Assembly: GCA_016871915.1 (NCBI GenBank)
Contig: VHBP01000002.1
Location: forward strand, 1-64,000
Length of the DNA stretch: 64,000 bases
From: Gemmatimonadota bacterium
GTDB taxonomy: Bacteria > Gemmatimonadota > Gemmatimonadetes > Gemmatimonadales > Gemmatimonadaceae
Reading direction: 5' to 3'
The notes under the pieces were generated by a model. The model was not told the DNA's origin. It saw nothing but the letters and a program-made list of their open reading frames with translations, and made no database searches. Positions within the stretch are counted from its first letter, which is position 1, and each line of letters opens with the position of its first letter. This document shows, piece after piece, positions 51,281-59,384 of this stretch. The translations under genes and the position numbers were made by a program.

Positions 51281-51628
51281 ATGACCGGAAGAACCAAGAA
51301 GGATCCCTCGGCCTGTGCCTGTGGGACGCATGCCCCCGCGGGGCGTGCCGCCGTCGCCGTGGACGCCGAAGTGAAGGCGCGGAACCTCACGCGGCTCCGG
51401 CGGATCGAGGGGCAGATCCGCGGGCTGCACCGGATGGTGGAGGAGGATCGGTACTGCGCCGACGTCATGACGCAGATCGCCTCGGTGCAAGAGGCGTTAC
51501 GCGGAGTGAGCCGTGAGCTCATGCGGAACCACCTGCGTCACTGCGCGGCGACCGCGGTGCGCGCCGGCGGAGAGACCGCCGACGCGATGTACGACGAGTT
51601 GCTCGATCTCATGTATCAGCGGCGCTAA
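51281..51628 (+). CDS. csoR: CsoR/RcnR/FrmR-family metal-sensing repressor
   Basis: 115-residue all-helical repressor. The core has RRIEGQIRGLHRMVEEDRYC, then VMTQIASVQEALRGVSRELM and NHLRHC. The ligand set Cys...His...Cys (YCADV, NHLRHC) is that of copper-sensing CsoR rather than the RcnR or FrmR pattern. The N-terminal 30 residues are extra and carry CACGTH, which could be a further metal site. No copper pump or chaperone gene is adjacent, so targets lie elsewhere. GGAG 6 bases before the ATG is a normal ribosome site. Confidence 0.87.
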   Translation: MTGRTKKDPSACACGTHAPAGRAAVAVDAEVKARNLTRLRRIEGQIRGLHRMVEEDRYCADVMTQIASVQEALRGVSRELMRNHLRHCAATAVRAGGETADAMYDELLDLMYQRR

Positions 51629-51661
51629 GCGCGCCGCCGGCCGCGGTCCGTCGGTGACGCC

Positions 51662-53407
51662 TCAGGGTGTGATGAACTTCCACTGCGCGCGGTACTCGCG
51701 CGTCAGCGGGGTGTTCGTGAGCCGTGCCCGCACCATCTCGATCGGCATCCGCCCACCCTGCATGATCGCGTCGTGGAAGGCGCGGTTCGTCATCCGCCCC
51801 GACTGGACGAGCTCCTGGTGCAGCGCGCGGATCTGGAGGCCGCCGAGCATGTAGGCCGCCTGATAGAGCGGGGAGTAGGTGCCGTTGAAGGAGCGGCGGA
51901 CCTCGGCCTCGGCATTCGCCCGCTCATGGCCGACGCGATTCACGAGGAGATCGACCGCCTCCTGTGGCGTCATCTGGCCGAGGTGGACCTTGAGCGAGAA
52001 GATGATTCGCGCGAGGCGATGCGAGCGCCAGAAGAGGAAGCCCATCCGGTTTTCGGGTGACTTGGGGAAATCCAGATCCCAGAGGAGCATCTCCCAGTAG
52101 AGCGCCCACCCCTCGGTCCAGAAGGGGGTGCTGAAGGCGCTGCGATGCGGGTGATAGCGGCTCGCCATGAATCCCTGCAGATGGTGCCCCGGGATCAGCT
52201 CATGGTGCACCGTCGCGGAGGAGAAGTGCGGGTTGTTCCCGCGCATGCTCATCAGCTTATCCTCGTGCGCCATCGAATCGGTGGGATAGGAGACCTGGAT
52301 CACCTCGCCGCCGAGGAAGAAGGGGGAGACGAGTTGCTGGCGGGGGGAAAGCATCTCCATTCGCCAGATCTCCTCCGCGAGGGGGGGGACGGTGATGAGG
52401 TCCTTCGCTTTGAGGAAGGCGATCGCCTCTTCGGCGAGGTCCTTGATCAGTGCAGGCTGTTCGCCCGCGGGGGCGTACTTCCGCTTCACCGCCTCGAGGG
52501 CGGCGCGCCAGTCATCGCCGAACCTCATCTCGCGTGCGGCGCGGCGCTGTTCCTGTTCGATCCATTTGAATTCGCGCTCCGCGAGGGCGATGAGCTGTGC
52601 GGGCTCATACGCGATCATCTCGGCGCGCAGGTCCTCCGCCAGGCCCGCGGCGCCGATTGGGTCGCCGATGATCGGCTCCTCCTCCCCCGCCTTCTGTCCG
52701 ACGATGACCTCGCGGATCGCGGTCTGATAGCGGGTCATCGCCGCGGTCACGCGCTTGTACGGATCCTCGGTCCACCAGGTGAAGAGGGGGTGATAGCCAG
52801 AATAGAAGCGGTGCCAGTCGCGGAGGGTGCGTTGCAGGTCATCGAGGTAGGCGACGGTGCGGAGCCCGACGATCCGCTCGGGGCGGGTGATCGTGGCGTT
52901 GGCGCGGGCCCGAACGACGCGGGTCAGACTGTCGATCTCCTTGGCCATGGCGGCGAGGGTCGCGCCACTCGACTGCGGGTCGATCGGGTTGAACCGGTGT
53001 CGCGCCTCCTCAAATTCCGTGATGATCGGTGCGAAGGGGACGTAGGCCCCCATATCCTTAGCGAGCCGCTCCTCACGGGTGAGGCGATCGAGTTCTGCGG
53101 TGAGCCGCGTGTTGAGTAGCACGTAGTCGATGCGCCCCTCTTGCCCGAGCCGGTCGAAGTCGATGCGGGCGAGTCGGCCCTGCCACTCTTTCTGAAACAA
53201 ACGGAAGCGCTCGCGCCGCGCCGCCGAGTAGTCGACGGTCCATCGCCGGTGGAGCGCGGCGAGGTCGGTGGTGTAGAGCGACACCGTGTCGCGGAGCTCG
53301 CTCTGGGCGGTGGCGGAGGGCCCCTGGCTCGAGGCGGTGGTCGGGGTCGTCGCCGATACCGTGACGGCGAGGAGGATGATCGGAGCCCAACGGGGAAGCG
53401 GCATCAT
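51662..53407 (-). CDS. DUF885-family secreted protein (predicted metallopeptidase)
   Basis: 581 residues with a signal peptide (PLPRWAPIILLAVTVSAT). The body is helical, as in DUF885, with the putative metal site HHELIPGHHLQGFM and a downstream WTEGWALYWEMLLWD supplying a Glu. C-terminal FLFWRSHRLARIIF and QAAYMLGGLQIRAL are family typical. The fold is thought to be peptidase-like, but substrate is unknown. The ATG overlaps the cytochrome gene stop (TGATG), so the two are translationally coupled. A second ATG lies one codon on. Confidence 0.85.
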   Translation of the reverse strand: MMPLPRWAPIILLAVTVSATTPTTASSQGPSATAQSELRDTVSLYTTDLAALHRRWTVDYSAARRERFRLFQKEWQGRLARIDFDRLGQEGRIDYVLLNTRLTAELDRLTREERLAKDMGAYVPFAPIITEFEEARHRFNPIDPQSSGATLAAMAKEIDSLTRVVRARANATITRPERIVGLRTVAYLDDLQRTLRDWHRFYSGYHPLFTWWTEDPYKRVTAAMTRYQTAIREVIVGQKAGEEEPIIGDPIGAAGLAEDLRAEMIAYEPAQLIALAEREFKWIEQEQRRAAREMRFGDDWRAALEAVKRKYAPAGEQPALIKDLAEEAIAFLKAKDLITVPPLAEEIWRMEMLSPRQQLVSPFFLGGEVIQVSYPTDSMAHEDKLMSMRGNNPHFSSATVHHELIPGHHLQGFMASRYHPHRSAFSTPFWTEGWALYWEMLLWDLDFPKSPENRMGFLFWRSHRLARIIFSLKVHLGQMTPQEAVDLLVNRVGHERANAEAEVRRSFNGTYSPLYQAAYMLGGLQIRALHQELVQSGRMTNRAFHDAIMQGGRMPIEMVRARLTNTPLTREYRAQWKFITP

Positions 53408-53829
53408 CAGCGCGATCCTGTGCGAGAGGCGGAGGGGAGGGAGTCGATGCGGATGGCGGCGAGTGCCGCGGAGTCCGCCGGGAGCGGGGTGGTGCCTGCG
53501 GGCATGCGGAATTGCTTCAGGAGATAGGCGACGGCGACCCGATATTCATCGTCCGTGAGGGATCCGGGATCGAGCTGCGGCATCTCGCGGCGGACGTAGC
53601 CGTAGAGGTCGGCGAGTGGGCGTCCGAACCATTTTGTGGTGGTCGCGGGGGTCACCAGCGCCCCGGGAAGGTGGCACGACTGACAGACGTCCTTCCACAA
53701 CGCTTCGCCCTCCGCGGCCTGTGCCGCGGTGTAGACGCCGTCCTTCGTGGTGCGCGGGGGCTCATCGCGCACGGCGCGTGCCCCGAGGAGGGCGGGGAGG
53801 ATCAGGAGCAGAGCAATCCGTCGTGGCAT
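53407..53829 (-). CDS. Secreted c-type cytochrome
   Basis: 140-residue monohaem cytochrome c. Signal peptide MPRRIALLLILPALLGARA. The haem motif is CQSCH, preceded by EGEALWKD, and a distal Met ligand is likely in QFRMPAG. DDEYRVAVAYLL matches the final cytochrome helix. It is probably a periplasmic electron carrier. It heads the minus-strand pair with the DUF885 gene and is divergent from an S9 peptidase, with 105 bases between the starts. Confidence 0.88.
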   Translation of the reverse strand: MPRRIALLLILPALLGARAVRDEPPRTTKDGVYTAAQAAEGEALWKDVCQSCHLPGALVTPATTTKWFGRPLADLYGYVRREMPQLDPGSLTDDEYRVAVAYLLKQFRMPAGTTPLPADSAALAAIRIDSLPSASRTGSR

Positions 53830-53934
53830 CAGGGCGGGGTCAGGGACGGGGGGAAGGTCGCGCCATTCGCGCGCCGAGGCCAGCGGGGTAGAATTGAGGC
53901 AACGTTGCTTCCGACCCCATCCCCACCTCTCCCA

Positions 53935-56004
53935 ATGTCCCCACGCTTCGTTCGGTCCCTCCTCGCGCTCCTCGTCCTCTCGACGGCGACCCACGCACAG
54001 GATCGTCTCCGGACGATGCCGGGCTACGAGCGCTACGCCGCGATGGCGCCCAAGCTCGCGTCGAGCGTCAAGTCTGGCGCCATCACCCCGCAGTGGGCAG
54101 ACGACGGGAGTTCGTTCGAGTTCACGCGCGACGGCAAGCGCTTCCGCTACACCGTGGCGACCAAGGCGGTCAGTGAGGCAGGGCCGTTGAACGGCGGAGC
54201 CAGCATGGGGGCCCGCCGGATGAATGCGCCGGCGCGCGGACGCCAGTACACCGAGGCGTGGACCGCGGATTCGGCGATGAAGGCCGTCTATCGTGAGAAC
54301 AACCTCTTCATCTCGGCGCGCGATGGCTCCGGTGAGCGCCAGCTCACCACGGACGGGAGCAAGGAGCGGCGCATCAAGTACGGTACCGCGAGCTGGGTAT
54401 ACGGGGAGGAACTCGATCAGGTCACCGCGATGTGGTGGTCGCCGAACGGGAAGCAGCTCGCCTACTATCGGTTCGATGAGAACCCGGTGAAGGACTACTG
54501 GCTTCAGATGGACCAGACGGCGGTACAGGGCGCGGTGATGATCGAGGCCTATCCCAAGGCGGGGACGCAGAACCCGATCGTCGACCTCTTTGTCTTCGAC
54601 CAGGTGACGGGAAAGACTGTGCGTATCGACGCACGCGATAGGAAGCCGCTGACCGACGAGGTCGTCGGGCACTATGTGTACGGGATCACCTGGAGCCCGG
54701 ATGGCAGCGAGATCCTGCTCCGGCGCACCAACCGTCGACAGAACGTCATGGAGTTCGCGGCCTGTTCCCCAACGACCGGCGCCTGCCGCGTACTCGTACG
54801 TGAGGAGTGGCTCGCGAGCTGGACGGAGAATTCCCCGACCATCCGGTGGCTCGCCGACGGGGAGCGCTTCATCTGGGAGTCGGAGCGCACCGGCTTCAAG
54901 AACTACTACCTCTACGACCTGTCCGGGAAGCTCATCGCCCCGCTCACACAGCACCCCTTCGAGGTGGCGGGAATCGTGAAGGTGGACGAGGAGGCGAAGC
55001 AGCTGTGGTACTATGCGCGCAGCGGCGACAACTTCATGAAGCTGCAGCTCCATCGCGTTGGGCTCGATGGGAAGGGAGATCGTCGCCTCACCGATCCCGC
55101 CTTCAACCATACCGTCACGGTCGCACCGAATGGCCGCCACCTCGTCGACGTCGCGCAGAGCCATGCGATCGCGCCGGTGACGCGCGTGCTCGACGCCTCG
55201 GGGAAGGTGGTCGCGACCGTTGCCGAGAGCGACCTTACGGCGTTCACCGCCGCTGGGTTCCGCGCGCCGGAGATGTTCACCTACACCGCGGCGGACGGCA
55301 CGACCCCGCTTTACGGGATGCTGCACAAGCCGTCGAACTTCGACCCGTCCAAGCGCTATCCGGTGCTCTTCTCGGTCTACGCCGGGCCGGCGACCAACGG
55401 CGCGCGCGAGGTCTTCGGCCCGCCGATGGCGTGGACGGAGATGGGCTTCCTCGTCGTGACGCTCGACACCCGCAGTGCGGCGGGCCGCGGCAAGAAGGCG
55501 CTCGATGCGATCTACGAGAAGCTCGGCGAGGTGGAGATCGACGACCTCGCGGCCGCCTCACGCCACCTGGGCAAGCTCCCCTTCGTCGATGGGCAGCGCG
55601 TCGGGATCTTCGGCACCTCGTACGGCGGCTATGCCTCGGCGCTCGCGCTCCTGCGGCACCCGGATGCCTTCCATGCCGCATCGGCCTCCTCGTCGGTGAC
55701 GAGCTGGCATCACTACGACACGATCTACACCGAGCGGTACATGTACACCCCGCAGTCGAACCCCGAGGGCTACAAGAAGGGGAACGCGATGGAGTACGCG
55801 GCGAACCTGCGCGGCCGGCTCATGATCTTCTACGGCACCGCCGATGACAACGTGCATCCCAATAACTCGATGCAGTTGATCCAGGCGCTCCAGCGGGCCG
55901 GAAAGAGCTTCGAGGTGCAGGTCGGCCCCGACGTGGGGCACGCCAGCATCAATCAGCAGCGGATGATGGAGTTCTTCATTCAGTCGCTCGTCCTCGAGCG
56001 GTAA
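53935..56004 (+). CDS. S9-family prolyl oligopeptidase (DPP IV-like)
   Basis: Secreted serine peptidase of 689 aa. Signal peptide MSPRFVRSLLALLVLSTATH. The N-terminal beta-propeller (to ~residue 430) has DPPIV_N patterns such as WWSPNGKQLAYYRFDE and GITWSPDGSEILLRR. The C-terminal alpha/beta hydrolase carries Ser in GIFGTSYGGYASAL, Asp in GTADDNVHPNN and His in PDVGHASIN. It cleaves X-Pro dipeptides or similar outside the cell. The last 25 bases overlap the convergent tgt gene. Confidence 0.93.
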   Translation: MSPRFVRSLLALLVLSTATHAQDRLRTMPGYERYAAMAPKLASSVKSGAITPQWADDGSSFEFTRDGKRFRYTVATKAVSEAGPLNGGASMGARRMNAPARGRQYTEAWTADSAMKAVYRENNLFISARDGSGERQLTTDGSKERRIKYGTASWVYGEELDQVTAMWWSPNGKQLAYYRFDENPVKDYWLQMDQTAVQGAVMIEAYPKAGTQNPIVDLFVFDQVTGKTVRIDARDRKPLTDEVVGHYVYGITWSPDGSEILLRRTNRRQNVMEFAACSPTTGACRVLVREEWLASWTENSPTIRWLADGERFIWESERTGFKNYYLYDLSGKLIAPLTQHPFEVAGIVKVDEEAKQLWYYARSGDNFMKLQLHRVGLDGKGDRRLTDPAFNHTVTVAPNGRHLVDVAQSHAIAPVTRVLDASGKVVATVAESDLTAFTAAGFRAPEMFTYTAADGTTPLYGMLHKPSNFDPSKRYPVLFSVYAGPATNGAREVFGPPMAWTEMGFLVVTLDTRSAAGRGKKALDAIYEKLGEVEIDDLAAASRHLGKLPFVDGQRVGIFGTSYGGYASALALLRHPDAFHAASASSSVTSWHHYDTIYTERYMYTPQSNPEGYKKGNAMEYAANLRGRLMIFYGTADDNVHPNNSMQLIQALQRAGKSFEVQVGPDVGHASINQQRMMEFFIQSLVLER

Positions 56005-57197
56005 CGCGCAAGCCACTCGGCGCTCCACGAGGAGAAGCGATCCTCGCGGAGCGCCGTTCGTGCGTCCGCCATCAGCTGGATCAGGTGGGTCACGTTGTGG
56101 AGCGCGAGGAGCCGGAGGCCAAGCATCTCGCCTGCGGCGAAGAGGTGCCGCAGATAGGCGCGATCGTAACGCGTGCAGGCTGGGCAGGGGCATCCCTCCA
56201 CCAACGGTCGCCGATCGGTGCGATGCGCCGCCCGCTTGATCTGGACCGTGCCGCCGTGCGAGAAGAAGGTCCCGTGCCGGCCCATCCGGGTCGGGGCGAC
56301 GCAGTCGAAGAGATCGACGCCGCGCGCCACCGCCTCCACGAGATCATCGGGATGCCCGACGCCCATCAGGTAGCGCGGACGTTCGCGCGGAAGTTCGCTG
56401 TCGCAGACCTCGAGGGTCGCGAGCATCGAGGGCTTCGGCTCGCCGACGGAGAGCCCGCCGATCGCGATCGCCTCCCAATCCCCGGTCTGCAGGATCCCAC
56501 GCGCGGAGGCGCGACGGAGTTCGGCGTGCACCCCACCTTGGACGATCGGGAGGAGGAGCTGCGGGGGCGGCGCGAGGTCGCTGACCGGGTCATGCATCGC
56601 GAGCGGGGGCGCGCCCAGCGGGGCCTCGAGGTGCGTGATCGGTGCGCGCCCTTCCTGGGAGATGCGATCGAACTCGATGCGACAGCGCTCCAACCAACGT
56701 AGGCTGCGCTCCATCGCGGCGCGTGAGGCATCGACATCCGACCGCCCCTCGATCAACTCGTCGAGCTGCATGATGCAGTCGGCGCCGAGGTTCCGCTCGA
56801 TGCGCATCACCGCTTCCGGCGTGTAATCGTGGAGTGAGCCGTCGAGCGGAGAGCGGAAGGTGATCCCTTTCTCACTCACGGTGCGGAGTTGCGCGAGCGA
56901 GAAGACCTGAAACCCTCCGGAATCGGTGAGCATCGGCCCTTCCCACCGCGTGAAGGCGTGGAGTCCGCCGAGTGCGCGCACCATCTCGTCGCCGGGACGC
57001 AGATAGAGATGGAAGGCGTTGGAGAGGATCATCCGCCCGCCGGCGGTGGCGACCTCATCGACGCTCAGTCCCTTGATAGTGCCGTGGGTCCCCACCGGCA
57101 TGAAGGCCGGGGTCTCCACCGGTCCATGCGGTGTGGTGAAGTGGCCGAGTCGAGCGGCGCCGGCGGGATGACTGGTCGAGAAGGCGAAGGCGGTCAC
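55980..57197 (-). CDS. tgt: tRNA-guanine transglycosylase
   Basis: Exchanges guanine for preQ1 at the wobble position of GUN-anticodon tRNAs, leading to queuosine. Motifs: TPAFMPVGTHGTIKGL, LTDSGGFQVFSL, IVQGGVHAELR, YLMGVGHPDDL, and the catalytic Asp in LFDCVAPTRMGRHG. The C-terminal zinc site reads CPCPAC with a later His in LHNVTHL. 405 aa, slightly longer than usual; residues ~175-215 carry an insertion-like segment (HLEAPLGAPPLAMHDP). GTG start with TAGCTT 6 bases upstream. No queA or other queuosine gene is near. Confidence 0.94.
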   Translation of the reverse strand: MTAFAFSTSHPAGAARLGHFTTPHGPVETPAFMPVGTHGTIKGLSVDEVATAGGRMILSNAFHLYLRPGDEMVRALGGLHAFTRWEGPMLTDSGGFQVFSLAQLRTVSEKGITFRSPLDGSLHDYTPEAVMRIERNLGADCIMQLDELIEGRSDVDASRAAMERSLRWLERCRIEFDRISQEGRAPITHLEAPLGAPPLAMHDPVSDLAPPPQLLLPIVQGGVHAELRRASARGILQTGDWEAIAIGGLSVGEPKPSMLATLEVCDSELPRERPRYLMGVGHPDDLVEAVARGVDLFDCVAPTRMGRHGTFFSHGGTVQIKRAAHRTDRRPLVEGCPCPACTRYDRAYLRHLFAAGEMLGLRLLALHNVTHLIQLMADARTALREDRFSSWSAEWLARYRSRTSD

Positions 57198-57209
57198 ACC
57201 GGAAAGCTA
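57198..57209 (-). promoter_or_regulatory. tgt -10 element, leaderless arrangement
   Basis: On the minus strand TAGCTT (57209-57204) is followed by TCCGGT and the GTG. The string matches the one before the gene at 58187 (TAGCTTTCCGG) in 11 positions, at the same distance from a GTG start. Confidence 0.6.
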
Positions 57210-58139
57210 CCGACTCCCGACGCGCGACATCACCGAGTCGACGATGGCCTGTAGGATCTGCGGCCGGCTACCGAGCATGTGCGGGCCGTCGATCCAGATC
57301 TGCTCCTTCGGGGCCTGTGCCGCGTCCCAGAGCGCTTGCACGGCGGCCGGTGGGATCCGCTCGTCCTGTGTGGCGTTGAGCATCACGACGGGACGTGGGG
57401 CGACCCGGTCGATCCAATGCTCGGGCGCGAAGCGAGGACCCGAGACGAGCAGCGTCCCGAGGGCGGCGAGGGGGACGCGGAACAACGCGTTCGGGACATC
57501 ACGACGAAGGCCGGACTCGATCATCAGGTACGGACGCCCGCCCCCGTGCGCGATCCAGAGACGGGTGACGCGGGAATCCCGCGCGGCGGCGATCGTCGCG
57601 AAGGGGGCGCCAAAGCTCGCCCCCATCAGCTCCATCCGCGCGGGGTCCACCTCAGGGTCGCGTCGCAGGTAGTCGAGCACGAGGGTGACCGCGGGCGGGG
57701 TGGCGTAGAAGGCGCGCCGGATCGCGGGGACCTGGGCGAGGACGGCGAGTCCCTTGGCCTTGAGGTCGCCATCGAACGGATAGTCGATCGCGGCGACGAT
57801 GGTGCCGCGCGTATCGGCGAGGAGTTTCGCTGCGCCGCGACCGCGCTCGGCGCCACCGAGGATGAGGAAGGCGGGGCGGGGCGAGGTGGTGGAGGCGATC
57901 GGTCGGCGCACCGCGAGGGTGACGATGAGCCCCGTATCGTTGGTGAGTCGGATGACCGATTCCCGATGGCCGTCGCCCTCCACGGATTCGAGCGTATCGA
58001 CCTGAGTCAGGGCGCCAGTGTGGGCGTCGAAGACCGGTTCGGGATCCCGCAGGAGCCAGAGGACGAGCGCACCGATCGCCGCGACCTCGAGCAGGGCGAT
58101 CCCGAGTAGTGTGTGGTGAGCGAGAGCACCGCGTCGCAT
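57207..58139 (-). CDS. Membrane-anchored alpha/beta-hydrolase
   Basis: 310 residues. An N-terminal hydrophobic anchor (LLGIALLEVAAIGALVLWLL) is followed by an alpha/beta-hydrolase domain. The nucleophile elbow is LMGASFGAPFA, the acid Asp is in LNATQDERIP and the His in IDGPHMLGS. It probably acts in the periplasm; an esterase or acyl hydrolase role is the general expectation and no substrate can be named. The ATG is preceded by TAACCT at 6 bases. The stop is just upstream of the tgt GTG, within the tgt promoter. Confidence 0.8.
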   Translation of the reverse strand: MRRGALAHHTLLGIALLEVAAIGALVLWLLRDPEPVFDAHTGALTQVDTLESVEGDGHRESVIRLTNDTGLIVTLAVRRPIASTTSPRPAFLILGGAERGRGAAKLLADTRGTIVAAIDYPFDGDLKAKGLAVLAQVPAIRRAFYATPPAVTLVLDYLRRDPEVDPARMELMGASFGAPFATIAAARDSRVTRLWIAHGGGRPYLMIESGLRRDVPNALFRVPLAALGTLLVSGPRFAPEHWIDRVAPRPVVMLNATQDERIPPAAVQALWDAAQAPKEQIWIDGPHMLGSRPQILQAIVDSVMSRVGSR

Positions 58140-58151
58140 GGGGGAAGGTTA
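58140..58151 (-). promoter_or_regulatory. -10 element of hydrolase gene, leaderless arrangement
   Basis: Minus-strand TAACCT (58151-58146) then TCCCCC and ATG: the 6-base spacing seen at the other leaderless starts. Confidence 0.5.
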
Positions 58152-58174
58152 GCGCGTGGGGATGGGGGGTCGTA

Positions 58175-58186
58175 TAGCTTTCCGGC
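58175..58186 (+). promoter_or_regulatory. -10 element of amino-acid dehydrogenase gene
   Basis: TAGCTT (58175-58180) then TCCGGC and the GTG start, giving a leaderless arrangement. Identical in 11 consecutive positions to the tgt promoter. Confidence 0.6.
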
Positions 58187-59362
58187 GTGACTGCGACCGT
58201 ACTACCCCCCGAGGCGTCGCGGCGGATCCTCCCCGCGCTCGCCACCTCGACGGCCCCCGATGTCTGGGTCCATCGCTTCGACGACCACACCCACGGCTGG
58301 ACCCTCGCCGTGGCGACGCACGCCGCGCCGGGCTCTGGCAAGCTCTCCCTCGGCGGATTCCGTATCGCCCCGGATGAGCGCATGCGCTCCGAGGGGTTCA
58401 CCCCCGAGCGCGAGGCGATCGCCCTCGCGATGGGGATGGAGGAGAAGGTCCGCTGGTCGCGCCTGCTCGGAGTGGGTGGGCCGCTTGCCAAACGGGACCT
58501 CTCGCGGATCGTCGGCGGGAAGTGCGTGCTCGCGCCGACCCCAGATGCGCGAGTGGGACAGCCCAACGATCGGGCCCTCCTCGACTTCGCCATCGCGGGG
58601 TTCCAAGCGATCGAGCGCGAGTCAGGGATCTTCCTCGTGACGGGCCAGGACCTCGGACATGGGATGCTCCACGATGGGTCGAGCAGCTCGCTCGCCTATC
58701 TCAATGCGCGGTATCGTGGGAGCGTCGTCGCCGATACGTCGGGGCCCACCGCCGAGGGGAATGTGCAGGTCCTACTCGGGATGTTGCGCGCCGCCGAGGT
58801 GCCAGTCGCGCAGGCGACCGTCCTGCTAATCGGGTGTGGGAACATCGGGATACACATGGTGGAGCGGTTGCGTCCGATGGGGGTGACGTTGCTCGTCTGC
58901 GAGTCGCGCCCTGAGCGGCGGGTGGAGCTCGCCGCGCTGGGGATCCGTGCGGTGGGGCCAGAGGGGAAGCTCGCGCTGTTGGCCGAGCCAGTCGATGCGG
59001 TGGTGGTGAATGGCGCGGGGGGCTCGCTCGATGCGGCGACGATCGCGGCCTGTGTGGCGAACCCGCGCCTGCAGGTGATCTGCGGGAGTGAGAACCTCGC
59101 GATGCCCGATCCCGCCGGAACCGACGCGCTCCGACGTGGGCGGAAGTCCTCGTGCCCGACCGAACTCGGCGGGATGATGGGGTATCTCACCGCGGTCGAG
59201 GAGTATCTCGCCAAGGCGGATGGGATGCCGTTCGACGTGGCGACGGTGATGCACGCGGCCGCGGCGCTGGAGCCCGCGGCGTACGAGGCGACGGCGCGTC
59301 AGCGCGCGGGCGGGTTCGCGGAGACGTTCGAGCAGGTGGTGGAGGGGATGACGCGCGGCTGA
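58187..59362 (+). CDS. Glu/Leu/Phe/Val dehydrogenase-family protein
   Basis: NAD-dependent amino-acid dehydrogenase-type protein of 391 aa. In the N-terminal domain SLGGFRIAPDERM, ALAMGMEEKV and IVGGKCVLAPT replace the usual GGxR / GM..K / GGGK segments, and TGQDLGHGM corresponds to the catalytic TAEDVGT region of leucine dehydrogenase. The Rossmann domain has VLLIGCGNIGIHMVERL and later CGSENLAMP. The substrate-side motifs differ enough that Leu, Phe or Val specificity cannot be assigned. GTG start, leaderless arrangement. A hairpin spans its stop. Confidence 0.78.
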   Translation: MTATVLPPEASRRILPALATSTAPDVWVHRFDDHTHGWTLAVATHAAPGSGKLSLGGFRIAPDERMRSEGFTPEREAIALAMGMEEKVRWSRLLGVGGPLAKRDLSRIVGGKCVLAPTPDARVGQPNDRALLDFAIAGFQAIERESGIFLVTGQDLGHGMLHDGSSSSLAYLNARYRGSVVADTSGPTAEGNVQVLLGMLRAAEVPVAQATVLLIGCGNIGIHMVERLRPMGVTLLVCESRPERRVELAALGIRAVGPEGKLALLAEPVDAVVVNGAGGSLDAATIAACVANPRLQVICGSENLAMPDPAGTDALRRGRKSSCPTELGGMMGYLTAVEEYLAKADGMPFDVATVMHAAAALEPAAYEATARQRAGGFAETFEQVVEGMTRG

Positions 59363-59373
59363 GCGTCATCCCC
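59344..59373 (+). terminator. Terminator hairpin spanning a stop codon
   Basis: A perfect 11-bp stem GGGGATGACGC / GCGTCATCCCC with an 8-base loop; the TGA stop lies in the loop. No T-run. It falls between this gene and the convergent fusion gene 22 bases on. Confidence 0.55.
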
Positions 59374-59384
59374 CGCGAAGCCAC

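Noticed and set aside
53885-53935. TAGAAT (53889) as a leaderless promoter for the S9 peptidase
   Set aside because: It lies 40 bases before the ATG, so it may be a promoter but not part of the leaderless pattern.
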